The position numbers were made by a program, and so were the translations under genes. A DNA stretch of 64,000 nucleotides from Pseudomonas eucalypticola. Its GTDB lineage: Bacteria > Pseudomonadota > Gammaproteobacteria > Pseudomonadales > Pseudomonadaceae. The notes beneath the pieces were generated by a model, which was not told the origin of the DNA, did not search any database, and saw only the letters and a program-made list of their open reading frames with translations. This document shows, piece by piece, positions 34,077 through 43,472 of the stretch. The stretch is taken from positions 6,232,501 through 6,296,500 of the forward strand of contig NZ_CP056030.1 of NCBI RefSeq assembly GCF_013374995.1. The letters run 5' to 3'. Within the stretch, counting starts at the first letter, position 1. Each line of letters starts with the position of its first letter.

Positions 34077-34415
34077 ATGTACTACGTGCAACGCAATGCG
34101 CTTGGACACATTATCCGCGCAGACAAGGCGTCCTACCCTGAGGCCGAAGACTTTCTGGTCGAAGACCACCCGGACATCCTCGCATGGATGGCACGTGGCA
34201 CCATCGAAGGCCGACTGCAGCAATTGCGGCAGAGCGACATGGAAATGATCCGCGTACTTGATGACCTGATTCAGGTATTGACCAGCAAGGGGGTGATCCG
34301 CATCACCGACCTGCCCGAGGCGGCGCTGGCCAAGCTGAAGACGCGCAATGAGGTTCGGGGCGAGCTGGGCGGCCTGGACCACCTGGTCGACGACCCGGAT
34401 GACGCACTTCTTTAG
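34077..34415 (+). CDS. Conserved hypothetical protein
   Basis: 112 aa from ATG 34077, with a full AAGGAGG site 5 nt before; the frame is open for 400 nt upstream but without a site. The sequence starts MYYVQRNALGHIIRADKASYPEAEDFLVEDHPDI and ends in an acidic tail (LVDDPDDALL). It resembles a small Pseudomonas family sometimes mislabelled as tryptophan synthase beta-like; nothing of that enzyme (PLP lysine, glycine loop) is present. Likely a soluble helical protein. Function unknown. A terminator shared with hupA follows. Confidence 0.8.
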   Translation: MYYVQRNALGHIIRADKASYPEAEDFLVEDHPDILAWMARGTIEGRLQQLRQSDMEMIRVLDDLIQVLTSKGVIRITDLPEAALAKLKTRNEVRGELGGLDHLVDDPDDALL

Positions 34416-34453
34416 CGAACGTTCTAGGGCTGAGTGCAAAGCGCAGACACCAA

Positions 34454-34475
34454 AAAGGGCCCTTCGAGGCCCTTT
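34454..34475. terminator. Intrinsic terminator between the hypothetical gene and hupA
   Basis: AAAGGGCC (34454-34461) pairs with GGCCCTTT (34468-34475) around CTTCGA. On the minus strand TTTTT is formed right after the stem, 17 nt beyond the hupA stop. It may also serve the plus-strand gene. Confidence 0.85.
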
Positions 34476-34491
34476 CTGCTTGCGCTATCGC

Positions 34492-34767
34492 TTATGGATT
34501 GACGCTGTCTTTCAGGAATTTGCCAGGCTTGAAGGAAACGGTGTTGCTGGCCTTGATTTTCACTGGCTCGCCGGTCTGCGGGTTCTTGCCGGTGCGGGCA
34601 CCACGATGGCGTTGCAAGAAGGTGCCGAAACCTACCAGGGTCACGCTGTCTTTGCGGTGCAAGGCATTGGTGATTTCTTCCAGTACCGCATTGAGCACCC
34701 GGTTGGCTTGTTCCTTGGTCAGGTCAGCTTTTTCGGCGATAGCAGCGGCCAGTTCTGGTTTGCGCAT
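34492..34767 (-). CDS. hupA: HU-family nucleoid DNA-binding protein
   Basis: 91 aa, start MRKPELAAAIAEKADLTKEQANRVLNAVLEEI. The beta-arm carries the conserved GFGTF and RTGKNPQTGEPVKI stretch with the tip proline. HU forms dimers that bend DNA and organise the chromosome. The position beside the rubredoxin genes matches the gene called hupA in P. putida; assignment among the three paralogues rests on that synteny. It is monocistronic with its own terminator. Confidence 0.93.
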   Translation of the reverse strand: MRKPELAAAIAEKADLTKEQANRVLNAVLEEITNALHRKDSVTLVGFGTFLQRHRGARTGKNPQTGEPVKIKASNTVSFKPGKFLKDSVNP

Positions 34768-34954
34768 AGTGAAGCCCCTTTAGACGGATTTTTGTTTTTA
34801 TGCCAGTGCCGCACATTAGAACGGGGCACCAGGCGCCGCAGGCTCTACGCTGCGGCAGACGGAGTGAGGATGGCACGGCGCACGAGGCTGCGCCAGTCTC
34901 AACCCCGGCTTTGTAGGGGCAAAAACCGGGTTATTCCGACAGAAAGACGGTTAT

Positions 34955-36103
34955 TTACGCCAGCAGCGGCGGCAGCTGCTTATTGAGCGCCAGCTTCTCG
35001 GCCACGGCCGCCCCGGTCAGGGCGTAGCCCAACAGGTTGCCTGCCGCGTCACGGCACAGCGCCTTGACGTCGGCACCCTGCCCTTCGACCTGCCATTGCC
35101 CCTCCAGGCCGCGCGGCACGGGGGATACCACCAGCGGGCATACCGGGGTCTTGACCGTGATCGGCATGGGGCCGTAATTCACTGATGTCGGGTTGCCTGC
35201 CAAGGTTTGCGCCAAGGCACGGGCGCAATTCATCAACGGCATCACGTACAGCAGATTGAGCCCATCGACCTCGGCACAATCGCCCAAGGCATAGATGTTG
35301 GCGTGGGACGTCTTGAGGGTCCGATCCACCACCACGCCACGGTTGGTTTCCAGGCCCGCCGCGGCAGCAAGGTCCACGCGCGGGCGCAGGCCAATGGCCG
35401 AAACCACCAGGTCGCACGCCAGTACCATGCCGTCGGACAGGTGGGCGTCAAGGCGCTCGCCCACCCGCTCCAGGCGGTTGAGCACCGGCCCCAGATGGAA
35501 ACGCGCCCCCAGGCCTTCCAGGCCGGCTTGCACCGCCGCGGCTGCAGCCGGGTGCAGCAAGGTTGGCATCACTTGCTCGCAGGGCGCCACCAACTGTACT
35601 TCATACCCGCCCATGATCAGGTCATTGGCAAACTCGCAGCCGATCAGGCCGGCGCCCAGCAATAGCACGCGTTTCTTGCCTTGCGCGGCGGCGCGAAAGC
35701 GCGCGTAGTCTTCCAGGTCGTTGATGGGGAATACCGCATCACTGGCGTCACCTTGCACGGGCACGGTCACGGTCTGGGCGCCCCAGGCCAGGACCAGGTC
35801 GCGGTAGGGAACCGCCTCCTCGCCTATCCACAGCTGCTTGTGGCCAGGGTCAATGCCCGTCACCCGCGTGTGGGTGCGAATTTCGGCCTTGAGCTGGTCA
35901 GCCATGGCGCCCGGCTCGGCCATGCTCAGGCCGTCGGCATCCTTGTTCTTGCCAAAACCTGTGGACAGCATTGGCTTGGAGTAGGAACGGCCATCATCGG
36001 CGGTGATCAGCAGCAACGGCGTGTCACCGTCCAGCTTGCGAAACTCTCGGGCCAAGTTGTAACCGGCCAGGCCGGTGCCTACGATCACCACGGGTGCTGT
36101 CAT
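34955..36103 (-). CDS. Rubredoxin--NAD+ reductase (FAD-dependent)
   Basis: 382 aa. The FAD-binding fold starts [17 protein letters not shown]; the NADH-binding GxGxxG is [18 protein letters not shown] (~residue 145), and the [14 protein letters not shown] motif (~268) contacts FAD. It passes electrons from NADH to the rubredoxin encoded 28 nt upstream, feeding alkane hydroxylases or oxygen-stress reduction. Length and order (reductase after rubredoxin) match the core Pseudomonas locus. Confidence 0.93.
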   Translation of the reverse strand: MTAPVVIVGTGLAGYNLAREFRKLDGDTPLLLITADDGRSYSKPMLSTGFGKNKDADGLSMAEPGAMADQLKAEIRTHTRVTGIDPGHKQLWIGEEAVPYRDLVLAWGAQTVTVPVQGDASDAVFPINDLEDYARFRAAAQGKKRVLLLGAGLIGCEFANDLIMGGYEVQLVAPCEQVMPTLLHPAAAAAVQAGLEGLGARFHLGPVLNRLERVGERLDAHLSDGMVLACDLVVSAIGLRPRVDLAAAAGLETNRGVVVDRTLKTSHANIYALGDCAEVDGLNLLYVMPLMNCARALAQTLAGNPTSVNYGPMPITVKTPVCPLVVSPVPRGLEGQWQVEGQGADVKALCRDAAGNLLGYALTGAAVAEKLALNKQLPPLLA

Positions 36104-36131
36104 GTGTCCGTTCCTTGAGTTGAAAATTCGA

Positions 36132-36299
36132 TCAGGCGATTTCGATCATTTCGAAGTCCATCTTGCCCACGCCGCAGTCGGGGCACAGCCAGTCTTCCGG
36201 TACGTCTTCCCAACGGGTACCTGGCGCGATGCCGTCGTCCGGCCAGCCATCGGCTTCGTTGTAGATCAGACCGCATACCACGCATTGCCACTTTTTCAT
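36132..36299 (-). CDS. rubA: Rubredoxin
   Basis: 55 aa: [20 protein letters not shown], then [17 protein letters not shown] and [18 protein letters not shown]. The iron is held by C6-x2-C9 and C39-x2-C42, each followed by glycine, the typical rubredoxin knuckles. It is a one-electron carrier paired with the reductase gene immediately downstream. The P. aeruginosa equivalent locus has two rubredoxin genes; only one is present here. The upstream 159 nt is shared with the divergent ubiC gene. Confidence 0.96.
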   Translation of the reverse strand: MKKWQCVVCGLIYNEADGWPDDGIAPGTRWEDVPEDWLCPDCGVGKMDFEMIEIA

Positions 36300-36458
36300 T
36301 TAACGGTGTCCTCGATGCTCAGGCTGTTGGCTCGGGCGATCATTGATTGGTGCGTTGTCGACCGGCTCGACAGGTTTTGTACTGGGGGTTGTGCACAGAT
36401 GCAAGCCTGAATGCATGCTAAGCTCGCCGACCAACCTGCTTGCCGAACGTTGCCGACC

Positions 36459-37016
36459 GTGACCCACGCCGCTTCCTCTGCCACAGCGCCCGCCTGGCTG
36501 GCGCTGGCGCCCACCGATGCCGATACCTTTACCTGCGACTGGTTGTTCGACCAGGGGTCGCTGACCCGACGCCTCACCCGCCTGGCCGACGGGCATTTCA
36601 GCGTCACGCCGCTGCTCGAACACTGGCAGGTGCTGCGCGACGATGAATGCGCCTCGCTAGGCCTGGCGCCGGGCAGCAGCGGCTGGGTACGCGAAGTCTA
36701 CCTGCGTGGGCACGGCACACCGTGGGTGTACGCCCGCAGCGTGGCCGGTCGCCAGGCGCTGGAAGCCGACGGCCTGGCGCTGGCGGCACTGGGCAGCCGA
36801 TCACTGGGTGAACTGCTGTTCACTACTCCAGCGTTCGTGCGCCAGCCTATCGAAGTGGGCCGGTACCCGGACACTTGGCTGCCTGCCGACCAAGCCCACG
36901 ATGGCCTGTGGGCCCGACGTTCACGCTTCGACCGTGGCGCCTTGCGCATTCTGGTCGCGGAAGTATTCCTGCCGGGCCTATGGCCCACCGCTCAACTCGC
37001 TGCGGAGAACCCTTGA
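36459..37016 (+). CDS. ubiC: Chorismate--pyruvate lyase UbiC
   Basis: 185 aa from GTG 36459, which gives the usual Pseudomonas length; an ATG at 36411 adds 16 residues. Neither has a strong ribosome site. Family blocks: [70 protein letters not shown]. It splits chorismate to 4-hydroxybenzoate and pyruvate, the first step of ubiquinone synthesis. Its stop overlaps the ubiA start (TGATG). Confidence 0.93.
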   Translation: MTHAASSATAPAWLALAPTDADTFTCDWLFDQGSLTRRLTRLADGHFSVTPLLEHWQVLRDDECASLGLAPGSSGWVREVYLRGHGTPWVYARSVAGRQALEADGLALAALGSRSLGELLFTTPAFVRQPIEVGRYPDTWLPADQAHDGLWARRSRFDRGALRILVAEVFLPGLWPTAQLAAENP

Positions 37017-37906
37017 TGTACCAGAGCCTGCTCAAGTCCATGAACCGGCTGCACCCGCGCGCCTGGGACTTTGTCCAGCTGACCCGCATGGACAAGCCCA
37101 TCGGCATTTACCTGCTGCTATGGCCCACCCTGTGGGCACTGTGGGTAGCCGGCGAGGGCCGACCGTCCGTGGCCAACGTGTTCATCTTCGTGCTGGGCGT
37201 GGTGCTGATGCGCGGTGCTGGCTGCGTCATCAACGACTTCGCTGACCGCAAGGTCGATGGCCACGTCAAGCGCACCGAACAGCGGCCCTTGGTCAGCGGG
37301 CGCATCAGCTCGCGCGAGGCGCTGGTGTTTTTCGCGGCGCTGATCGCCATCAGCTTCGCCTTGGTGCTGTGCACCAACGCCACCACCATCTGGTTGTCGT
37401 TCGGCGGCCTCGCACTCGCTGCCACCTACCCGTTCATGAAGCGCTACACCTATTACCCGCAGGTGGTGCTGGGGGCAGCGTTTTCCTGGGGCATGCCCAT
37501 GGCGTTCACCGCTGAAACCGGGCACCTGCCCGCAGCGGCCTGGTTGCTATACATCGCCAACCTGCTGTGGACCGTGGGCTATGACACTTATTACGCCATG
37601 ACCGACCGCGACGACGACCTGCGCATCGGGGTCAAGTCCACTGCCATTCTGTTTGGCGAGGCCGACCGGGTGATCATCGTCACACTGCAGGGGCTGGCGC
37701 TGGTGTGCCTGTGGTTGGCGGGCCTGAACTTCGGCCTGGGTGGCTGGTTTCACCTGGGCCTGCTGGGGGCCGCGGCGTGCTTTGCCTGGCAATGGCACAG
37801 CACCCGCGACCGGGAACGCATGAAATGTTTCAAGGCGTTCCTGCACAACCACTGGGCGGGCTTGATCATATTCGCCGGTATCGCCGCGGACTATGCCTTT
37901 CGCTGA
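37016..37906 (+). CDS. ubiA: 4-hydroxybenzoate polyprenyltransferase UbiA
   Basis: 296 aa from ATG 37016. Eight or nine membrane helices carry the two aspartate-rich prenyl diphosphate motifs: [15 protein letters not shown] (near residue 75) and [19 protein letters not shown] (~185-205). It joins the polyprenyl tail to 4-hydroxybenzoate from UbiC at the inner membrane. Coupled to ubiC by a 1-nt overlap. Convergent with the next gene; only 4 nt separate the stops. Confidence 0.96.
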   Translation: MYQSLLKSMNRLHPRAWDFVQLTRMDKPIGIYLLLWPTLWALWVAGEGRPSVANVFIFVLGVVLMRGAGCVINDFADRKVDGHVKRTEQRPLVSGRISSREALVFFAALIAISFALVLCTNATTIWLSFGGLALAATYPFMKRYTYYPQVVLGAAFSWGMPMAFTAETGHLPAAAWLLYIANLLWTVGYDTYYAMTDRDDDLRIGVKSTAILFGEADRVIIVTLQGLALVCLWLAGLNFGLGGWFHLGLLGAAACFAWQWHSTRDRERMKCFKAFLHNHWAGLIIFAGIAADYAFR

Positions 37907-37910
37907 TCCT

Positions 37911-38303
37911 TCAGTCGGCATCCGCGTCGGTGGGTATCATGTGCCAGACATCCATCTTACCGTCGCCCATCTTGTCACCGGCTTTCTTGTCACCTTTGAA
38001 GGTGTAGACCGGCTTGGTCTCGTAGGCCCATTGCTTCTTGCCATCATCGCGGGTCACCACTGACCAGTCGCCATCGTCCTTGGCCGCGCTGTCGGCCATC
38101 AACGGCGGCCAGTTCTCGGCGCACTTGTCGTTGCAATTGGACTTGCCATCACCATCCTTGTCGTAGGTGTACAGGGTCATGCCATGGTGGTCCACCAGCA
38201 TGCCGTCCTTGGCCATGGCAGGCTCCGCAGCCTGGGAAAGCGCAGGGGCGGCAAGGGCGAACGCCCCCACCAGGGCCATCCAGTTCAGCGTATGTCGTGT
38301 CAT
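37911..38303 (-). CDS. Exported COG4315-type repeat protein (predicted lipoprotein-like)
   Basis: 130 aa from ATG 38303, with GAGGT upstream. A signal peptide (LNWMALVGAFALAAPALSQAA) precedes two copies of a short repeat: MLVDHHGMTLYTYDKDGDGKSNCNDKCAENWPPL and WAYETKPVYTFKGDKKAGD. The GMTLYTYDKD...CNDKCAENWPP signature defines a family of secreted proteins of unknown function; the two cysteines (CNDKC) may form a disulfide or bind metal. It is divergent from phoB, so the Pho box region lies between them. Confidence 0.85.
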   Translation of the reverse strand: MTRHTLNWMALVGAFALAAPALSQAAEPAMAKDGMLVDHHGMTLYTYDKDGDGKSNCNDKCAENWPPLMADSAAKDDGDWSVVTRDDGKKQWAYETKPVYTFKGDKKAGDKMGDGKMDVWHMIPTDADAD

Positions 38304-38382
38304 TGGATTTACCTCTTGGTTATTCTTGGCAACGAATTTACAGCTTAGCCCAGCCCCCGTAAGTTGATAGGCTGGCAACGAC

Positions 38383-38400
38383 CTGTCACACGACTGCAAT
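38383..38400 (+). promoter_or_regulatory. Pho box upstream of phoB
   Basis: CTGTCAC-ACGA-CTGCAAT against the consensus CTGTCAT-N4-CTGTCAT. TATCTA follows 9 nt later as a -10. PhoB would activate its own operon. Confidence 0.75.
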
Positions 38401-38452
38401 AATTCCGTTATCTAATGCGCCCCAAGACACTTCAATGACAAGAGGTTTGAGC

Positions 38453-39142
38453 ATGGTTGGCAGGAACATTCTGATCGTTGACGACGAAGCGCCCATTCGC
38501 GAGATGATCGCCGTCGCGTTGGAAATGGCTGGCTATGACTGCCTCGAGGCAGAAAACTCCCAGCAGGCCCACGCCATCATTGTCGACCGCAAGCCTGACC
38601 TCATTCTGCTGGACTGGATGCTGCCCGGCACCTCGGGTATCGAACTGGCCCGGCGCCTCAAGCGCGACGAGCTGACCGGTGACATCCCGATCATCATGCT
38701 CACCGCCAAGGGCGAGGAAGACAACAAGATCCAGGGCCTTGAAGTGGGCGCCGACGATTACATCACCAAGCCGTTCTCCCCCCGCGAGCTGGTGGCGCGG
38801 CTCAAGGCCGTGCTGCGTCGCGCTGGCCCGACCGACGGCGAAGCGCCGATCGAAGTGGGCGGCCTGTTGCTCGACCCTATCAGCCACCGCGTGACCATCG
38901 ATGGCCGCCCGGCGGAAATGGGCCCCACCGAATACCGCTTGCTGCAATTCTTCATGACCCACCAGGAGCGCGCCTACACCCGTGGCCAATTGCTGGACCA
39001 GGTGTGGGGCGGCAACGTCTATGTCGAGGAGCGTACTGTCGATGTGCACATTCGGCGCCTGCGCAAGGCGCTCGGCATTGCCTACGAGAATCTGGTACAA
39101 ACCGTGCGCGGCACCGGCTACCGCTTTTCCACCAAGAGCTGA
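38453..39142 (+). CDS. phoB: Phosphate regulon response regulator PhoB
   Basis: 229 aa from ATG 38453 ([12 protein letters not shown]), with GAGG upstream. The receiver has D10, D11, the phosphorylated D54 in LLDWMLPG, T and K in MLTAKGEED and [10 protein letters not shown]. The OmpR-type winged helix is in the C-terminal half ([51 protein letters not shown]). It binds Pho boxes when phosphate is scarce. phoR follows after 42 nt. Confidence 0.97.
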   Translation: MVGRNILIVDDEAPIREMIAVALEMAGYDCLEAENSQQAHAIIVDRKPDLILLDWMLPGTSGIELARRLKRDELTGDIPIIMLTAKGEEDNKIQGLEVGADDYITKPFSPRELVARLKAVLRRAGPTDGEAPIEVGGLLLDPISHRVTIDGRPAEMGPTEYRLLQFFMTHQERAYTRGQLLDQVWGGNVYVEERTVDVHIRRLRKALGIAYENLVQTVRGTGYRFSTKS

Positions 39143-39184
39143 AGCCCGCCCGCCACGGCATGACTCGAAAGGACGCGACGTTAA

Positions 39185-40519
39185 TTGAACCAGAACTGGC
39201 ACAGCATCCTGATCAGGCACATGCTGATATTGGTCACGCTTTGCCTGCTGGCAGGGCTGGTTAGCGGTTATTACGGCTGGTGCCTGGCCGTGGGCCTGGG
39301 CCTGTACCTGGGCTGGACCCTCAAGCAGTTGCTGCGCCTGCACCACTGGCTCAACAAGCACCAGCCGGATGAAGCACCGCCCGATGGCTACGGCCTGTGG
39401 GGCGACGTCTTCGACAGCATCTACCACCTGCAACGACGCGACCAGCGCGTGCGCGGGCGCCTGCAGGCAGTGATCGACCGGGTGCAGGAGTCCACCGCCG
39501 CCCTGCGCGACGCGGTGATCATGCTCGACAGCGACGGCAACCTGGAATGGTGGAACCGCGCCGCCGAAACCCTGCTGGGCCTCAAGACGCCCCAGGACAG
39601 CGGCCAGCCGGTGACCAACCTGGTGCGCCATCCGCGCTTCAAGGAGTATTTCGAGGCGGAGAACTATGCCGAGCCGCTGGAAATTCCTTCGCCGATCAAC
39701 GACCGCCTGCGCGTGCAGATGCTCATCACCCGCTACGGCAACAATGAACACCTGATGCTGGTGCGCGACGTAACCCGTATCCATCAGTTGGAGCAGATGC
39801 GCAAGGACTTCATCGCCAACGTCTCCCACGAGCTGCGCACACCGCTCACGGTGATCAGCGGGTACCTGGAAACCCTGCTCGACAATGTCGACGAAGTGAA
39901 CCCACGCTGGGCCCGGGCGCTGCAGCAAATGCAGCAACAGGGCGGGCGCATGCAGACGCTGCTCAATGACCTGCTGTTGCTGGCCAAGCTGGAGGCCACT
40001 GATTATCCCTCCGACAACCAGCCAGTGGCGGTGTGTGCCCTGCTGCAATCAATCAAGAGTGACGCCCAGGCCCTGTCCGGCTCGCGCAACCAGCGCATCA
40101 CGCTGGAGGCCGATGACAGCATTCGCCTCAAGGGTAGCGAATCGGAACTGCGCAGCGCTTTCTCGAACCTGGTGTTCAATGCGGTGAAATACACCCCGGC
40201 CGAGGGCAATATCCATATCCGCTGGTGGGGCGACGGCAAGATGGCCTACATGAGCGTGCAGGACTCGGGCATCGGCATCGACGCCAAACACTTGCCCCGC
40301 CTGACCGAACGCTTCTATCGCGTGGACTCCAGCCGCGCTTCGGCGACCGGCGGCACGGGCTTGGGCCTGGCCATCGCCAAGCACGTGCTGCTGCGCCACC
40401 GTGGCCACCTGGAGGTCAGCAGCGTGCCGGGCCAGGGCAGCACGTTCACCTGTGTGTTTGCCGCGCAGCAGCTGGTCATGCAGGCCACCGGCAATGGCTC
40501 GTTGCGCGCCACCCCCTAG
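39185..40519 (+). CDS. phoR: Phosphate regulon sensor kinase PhoR
   Basis: 444 aa from TTG 39185, the start that keeps the conserved N-terminus MNQNWHSILIRHMLILV; AAGGA lies 12 nt before. Two membrane helices (~10-45), a PAS domain (LRDAVIMLDSDGNLEWWNRAAETLLG), HisKA with H215 in NVSHELRTPLTV, and the ATPase motifs N (FNAVKYTP), DSGIGID and GGTGLGLAIAKH are visible. It lacks a periplasmic sensor loop, as usual, since PstSCAB-PhoU supply the signal. Transcribed with phoB. Confidence 0.96.
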   Translation: MNQNWHSILIRHMLILVTLCLLAGLVSGYYGWCLAVGLGLYLGWTLKQLLRLHHWLNKHQPDEAPPDGYGLWGDVFDSIYHLQRRDQRVRGRLQAVIDRVQESTAALRDAVIMLDSDGNLEWWNRAAETLLGLKTPQDSGQPVTNLVRHPRFKEYFEAENYAEPLEIPSPINDRLRVQMLITRYGNNEHLMLVRDVTRIHQLEQMRKDFIANVSHELRTPLTVISGYLETLLDNVDEVNPRWARALQQMQQQGGRMQTLLNDLLLLAKLEATDYPSDNQPVAVCALLQSIKSDAQALSGSRNQRITLEADDSIRLKGSESELRSAFSNLVFNAVKYTPAEGNIHIRWWGDGKMAYMSVQDSGIGIDAKHLPRLTERFYRVDSSRASATGGTGLGLAIAKHVLLRHRGHLEVSSVPGQGSTFTCVFAAQQLVMQATGNGSLRATP

Positions 40520-40619
40520 GCAAGTACTGGTTCAACCGCTACATTGATAGTCTTGTGCCTGCATTTCAGGCACCTCAGCACTCCTCAATTTCTGAAGACG
40601 GAACCCGTAAAACTCCATC

Positions 40620-41960
40620 ATGGACCCTTCCCCTGGCTTTACCCTCGCTTCACTCTTCGCCGATTTCGGCATGATTCTTTTCGCTGTGCTGCTGGTGTTT
40701 CTCAACGGCTTTTTCGTAGCCGCCGAGTTCGCCATGGTCAAGCTGCGCTCCACCCGCGTGGAGTCCATCGCCGAGAAAAACGGCTGGCGCGGCCAGATCC
40801 TGCGCACCGTGCACAGCCAACTCGACGCTTACCTCTCTGCCTGCCAACTGGGTATCACCCTCGCCTCCCTGGGCCTTGGCTGGGTGGGTGAACCGGCGTT
40901 CGCGCACTTGCTGGAGCCGTTGCTGGAAGCGGTGGGCGTGCAATCGCCGGAAGTGGCCAAGGGCGTTTCCTTCTTCAGCGCCTTCTTCGTGATTTCCTAC
41001 CTGCATATCGTGGTCGGCGAACTGGCCCCCAAGTCCTGGGCCATCCGCAAGCCCGAACTGCTGTCCATGTGGACGGCGGTGCCTTTGTACCTGTTCTACT
41101 GGATGATGTACCCGGCCATCTACCTGCTCAATGCCAGCGCCAATGCGATTCTGCGTATCGCCGGGCAAGGCGAGCCTGGGCCGCACCATGAACATCATTA
41201 CAGCCGCGACGAGCTGAAATTGATCCTGCACTCCAGCCGTGGGCAAGACCCCAGCGACCAGGGCATGCGCGTGCTGGCTTCGGCCGTGGAAATGGGCGAA
41301 TTGGAGGTGGTCGACTGGGCCAACTCCCGCGAAGACCTGGTGAGCCTGGACTTCAAGGCGCCATTGAAGGAAATCCTGGCGATGTTCCGCCGGCACAAAT
41401 TCAGCCGCTACCCGGTGTATGACGCCGAACGCAATGAATTCGTCGGTTTGCTGCATATCAAGGACCTGCTGCTTGAGCTGGCCGACCTGGACCATATTCC
41501 CGAGTCGTTCAACCTGGCCGAGCTGACCCGCCCGCTGGAGCGCGTATCCCGGCACATGCCGCTGTCACGCCTGCTGGAGCAGTTCCGCAAGGGTGGCGCG
41601 CACTTCGCCCTGGTGGAGGAAGCCGACGGCAAGGTCATCGGCTACCTGACCATGGAAGACGTGCTGGAAGTGCTGGTGGGCGACATTCAGGACGAACACC
41701 GCAAAGCCGAGCGCGGCATCCTTGCCTACCAGCCCGGTAAATTGCTGGTGCGCGGCGACACACCGCTGTTCAAGGTCGAGCGCCTGCTGGGCGTGGACCT
41801 GGACCACATCGAGGCCGAAACCCTGGCCGGCCTGATCTACGACACGCTCAAGCGCGTGCCCGAAGACGAAGAGGTGCTGGAAGTAGAAGGCCTGCGCATC
41901 ATCATCAAGAAGATGAAAGGGCCGAAGATCATCCTGGCCAAGGTGTTGCGCCTGGAATAA
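40620..41960 (+). CDS. CNNM/CorC-family membrane protein (hemolysin family)
   Basis: 446 aa. The DUF21/CNNM membrane domain fills residues ~15-200 (ILFAVLLVFLNGFFVAAEFAMVKLRSTRVE, SACQLGITLASLGLGWVGEPAF), followed by a CBS pair (VSLDFKAPLKEILAMFRRHKFSRYPVYD; VIGYLTMEDVLEVLVGDIQDEH) and the CorC/HlyC domain. Members are linked to Mg2+ or Co2+ transport and to membrane stress; the hemolysin label is historical. It sits in the conserved phoR-phoU interval of Pseudomonas. Confidence 0.92.
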   Translation: MDPSPGFTLASLFADFGMILFAVLLVFLNGFFVAAEFAMVKLRSTRVESIAEKNGWRGQILRTVHSQLDAYLSACQLGITLASLGLGWVGEPAFAHLLEPLLEAVGVQSPEVAKGVSFFSAFFVISYLHIVVGELAPKSWAIRKPELLSMWTAVPLYLFYWMMYPAIYLLNASANAILRIAGQGEPGPHHEHHYSRDELKLILHSSRGQDPSDQGMRVLASAVEMGELEVVDWANSREDLVSLDFKAPLKEILAMFRRHKFSRYPVYDAERNEFVGLLHIKDLLLELADLDHIPESFNLAELTRPLERVSRHMPLSRLLEQFRKGGAHFALVEEADGKVIGYLTMEDVLEVLVGDIQDEHRKAERGILAYQPGKLLVRGDTPLFKVERLLGVDLDHIEAETLAGLIYDTLKRVPEDEEVLEVEGLRIIIKKMKGPKIILAKVLRLE

Positions 41961-41977
41961 CCCGCCTTGCAGCAGGC

Positions 41978-42003
41978 GGCCGCGTGGCGCCTATCACGCG
42001 GCC
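41978..42003. terminator. Hairpin shared by convergent genes
   Basis: GGCCGCGTG (41978-41986) pairs with CACGCGGCC (41995-42003) around an 8-base loop, between the convergent CNNM and M23 peptidase genes. No T-run. Flanking GCAG/CTGC could lengthen the stem. Confidence 0.55.
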
Positions 42004-42033
42004 ACTGCTGCTGTAGGGATGGATTGGCAATGA

Positions 42034-42933
42034 CTATTTATTGCCCAGCGCAAAGTTGGGCAAGCTGCCCACCGGTTGGTTGAACTGGAAAGGGATCGAT
42101 TCAAGCCCCAGCCCCACGTTGCGTTGCACCACGAAATGCAGGTGCGGGCCGGTGCTGTTGCCGGTATTCCCCGAGCGTGCCAGCGGCGTGCCCACCGCCA
42201 CATGCTGACCTTCGCGTACGCTCACCGAGCCTTGCATCAGGTGCAGGTAGACGCCCATGGTGCCGTCGTCGTGCAGCACCCGGACAAAATTCCCGGAAGG
42301 ATTGGCGCCGCCGCTGCCCTGGTTATTCTCCACCTTGACCACGGTACCGCCGCGGGCGGCAATGATGGGGGTGCCCACCGGCATGGCTATATCCATGGCA
42401 TAGCGGCTTCGGGGGCCGAAATGGCTGAATGTACCGTTGGGGCCCTGGGTCAGGCGAAAGGGGCCACCGACCCAGGGCAACGGGTATTGGTAGCCCATGG
42501 GCGCGCTCGACGGGTTGCCGAGCGAATAGCGAAACTTCTGGGAAAAGCGCAGGCCCTGGCCGGGCCTCTGCGCCACCAGGGTGGCCAGGGTCAGCGTTGA
42601 CCGCGCCGGCAACACCCGCCGCACCAGCGACGGCGCCCCCGGGCGTACATTGCCCAGGTTGGCAAGGCGCAGTTCCACCTCGACCGGCGCATACAGTTCG
42701 TTGCGTGCGGAAAAGGTGGTAACGCCGGCCTGCTTGTTCACATCCAGGTGCACTTGCTGGTCCAGGCGTTCGTTCATGCGGTCGGCGAACACCAGCACCT
42801 TGGCACCGCGGGTGGGCCTGTCGGTGTAGGACGTTACCCCGTACGCATCCGTGTATTTGTAGATAGTGGCGGCGCTGGCCTGGCCAATGCCCAAGGCCAT
42901 GGCGCAGGCACACAAAAGGGGTCGAAGCTGCAT
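42034..42933 (-). CDS. Exported M23 (LytM-type) peptidase
   Basis: 299 aa from ATG 42933 (MQLRPLLCACAMALGIGQASA, signal peptide). The mature N-terminus has a DUF4124-like stretch (ATIYKYTDAYGVTSYTDRP), and the C-terminal half is a LytM domain: H in FSHFGPRSRYAMDIAMP with D of the zinc pair, and HLHF in GNSTGPHLHFVV. It would cut peptide cross-links in peptidoglycan. The first zinc-ligand motif reads H...RYAMD rather than HxGxD, so activity should be checked. It is monocistronic in the phoR-phoU gap. Confidence 0.9.
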   Translation of the reverse strand: MQLRPLLCACAMALGIGQASAATIYKYTDAYGVTSYTDRPTRGAKVLVFADRMNERLDQQVHLDVNKQAGVTTFSARNELYAPVEVELRLANLGNVRPGAPSLVRRVLPARSTLTLATLVAQRPGQGLRFSQKFRYSLGNPSSAPMGYQYPLPWVGGPFRLTQGPNGTFSHFGPRSRYAMDIAMPVGTPIIAARGGTVVKVENNQGSGGANPSGNFVRVLHDDGTMGVYLHLMQGSVSVREGQHVAVGTPLARSGNTGNSTGPHLHFVVQRNVGLGLESIPFQFNQPVGSLPNFALGNK

Positions 42934-42966
42934 GATGGCATTCTGGAATAGTGGACTGGCCAAAGA

Positions 42967-43308
42967 TTAGCAGGTGCGTGCGGGCCTTGCGCACGCCGCA
43001 TGGCGGATCACCGGGTAGGGCGGCTCGCAGGGTATCAGGCGGTAGGTACCCGGCTCCAGGCGCACCAGCTCATAGCGCATGCTGGCGTCTGGGTCGATGC
43101 GCTGCAGCGCTACCCAGGGTTGGCCCCAGGCGTCGAAATGGTCGATGCGCCAGGCCAGCCGGGCATCGCGCAGCAGGCGGTAGCACTTGAGATCCAGGGC
43201 CCTGAGGCCGGCTGGAAGCTCGGTGACCCACACGGTATGGTCAAGCCATACCAGTTCGTCGCCGGAATTGAGGGGTTCGTGCAGCGGCAGGCAGAATTCG
43301 CAGGGCAT
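42967..43308 (-). CDS. Hypothetical protein
   Basis: 113 aa from ATG 43308 (MPCEFCLPLHEPLNSGDELVW); GGAGG lies 11 nt upstream and a longer frame to 43584 overlaps the next gene. It has a CxxC at residues 3-6, further cysteines near the end (IPCEPP, HAACARPARTC), and a strand-rich middle (LVWLDHTVWVTELP, AWRIDHFDAWGQPWVALQRID, YELVRLEPGTYRLIP). Third-position GC fits a coding sequence. Possibly zinc-binding, family not recognised. It lies between the response regulator and the M23 gene, both minus strand. Confidence 0.6.
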   Translation of the reverse strand: MPCEFCLPLHEPLNSGDELVWLDHTVWVTELPAGLRALDLKCYRLLRDARLAWRIDHFDAWGQPWVALQRIDPDASMRYELVRLEPGTYRLIPCEPPYPVIRHAACARPARTC

Positions 43309-43472
43309 CGTGGCGCAGGCCTCCAGTGGGGAGCCCAGATCATGCGCGCAACAGCGCGGGACCGGCAGAGTAACGATTCCCAAAATTGTGTAGGAACCGA
43401 TACCCCACTTGCGGCACCCCGAAAACACAATGCCCGGTGACACCGAGCCTGTATTTTTCTCCTGCCCGGTTT

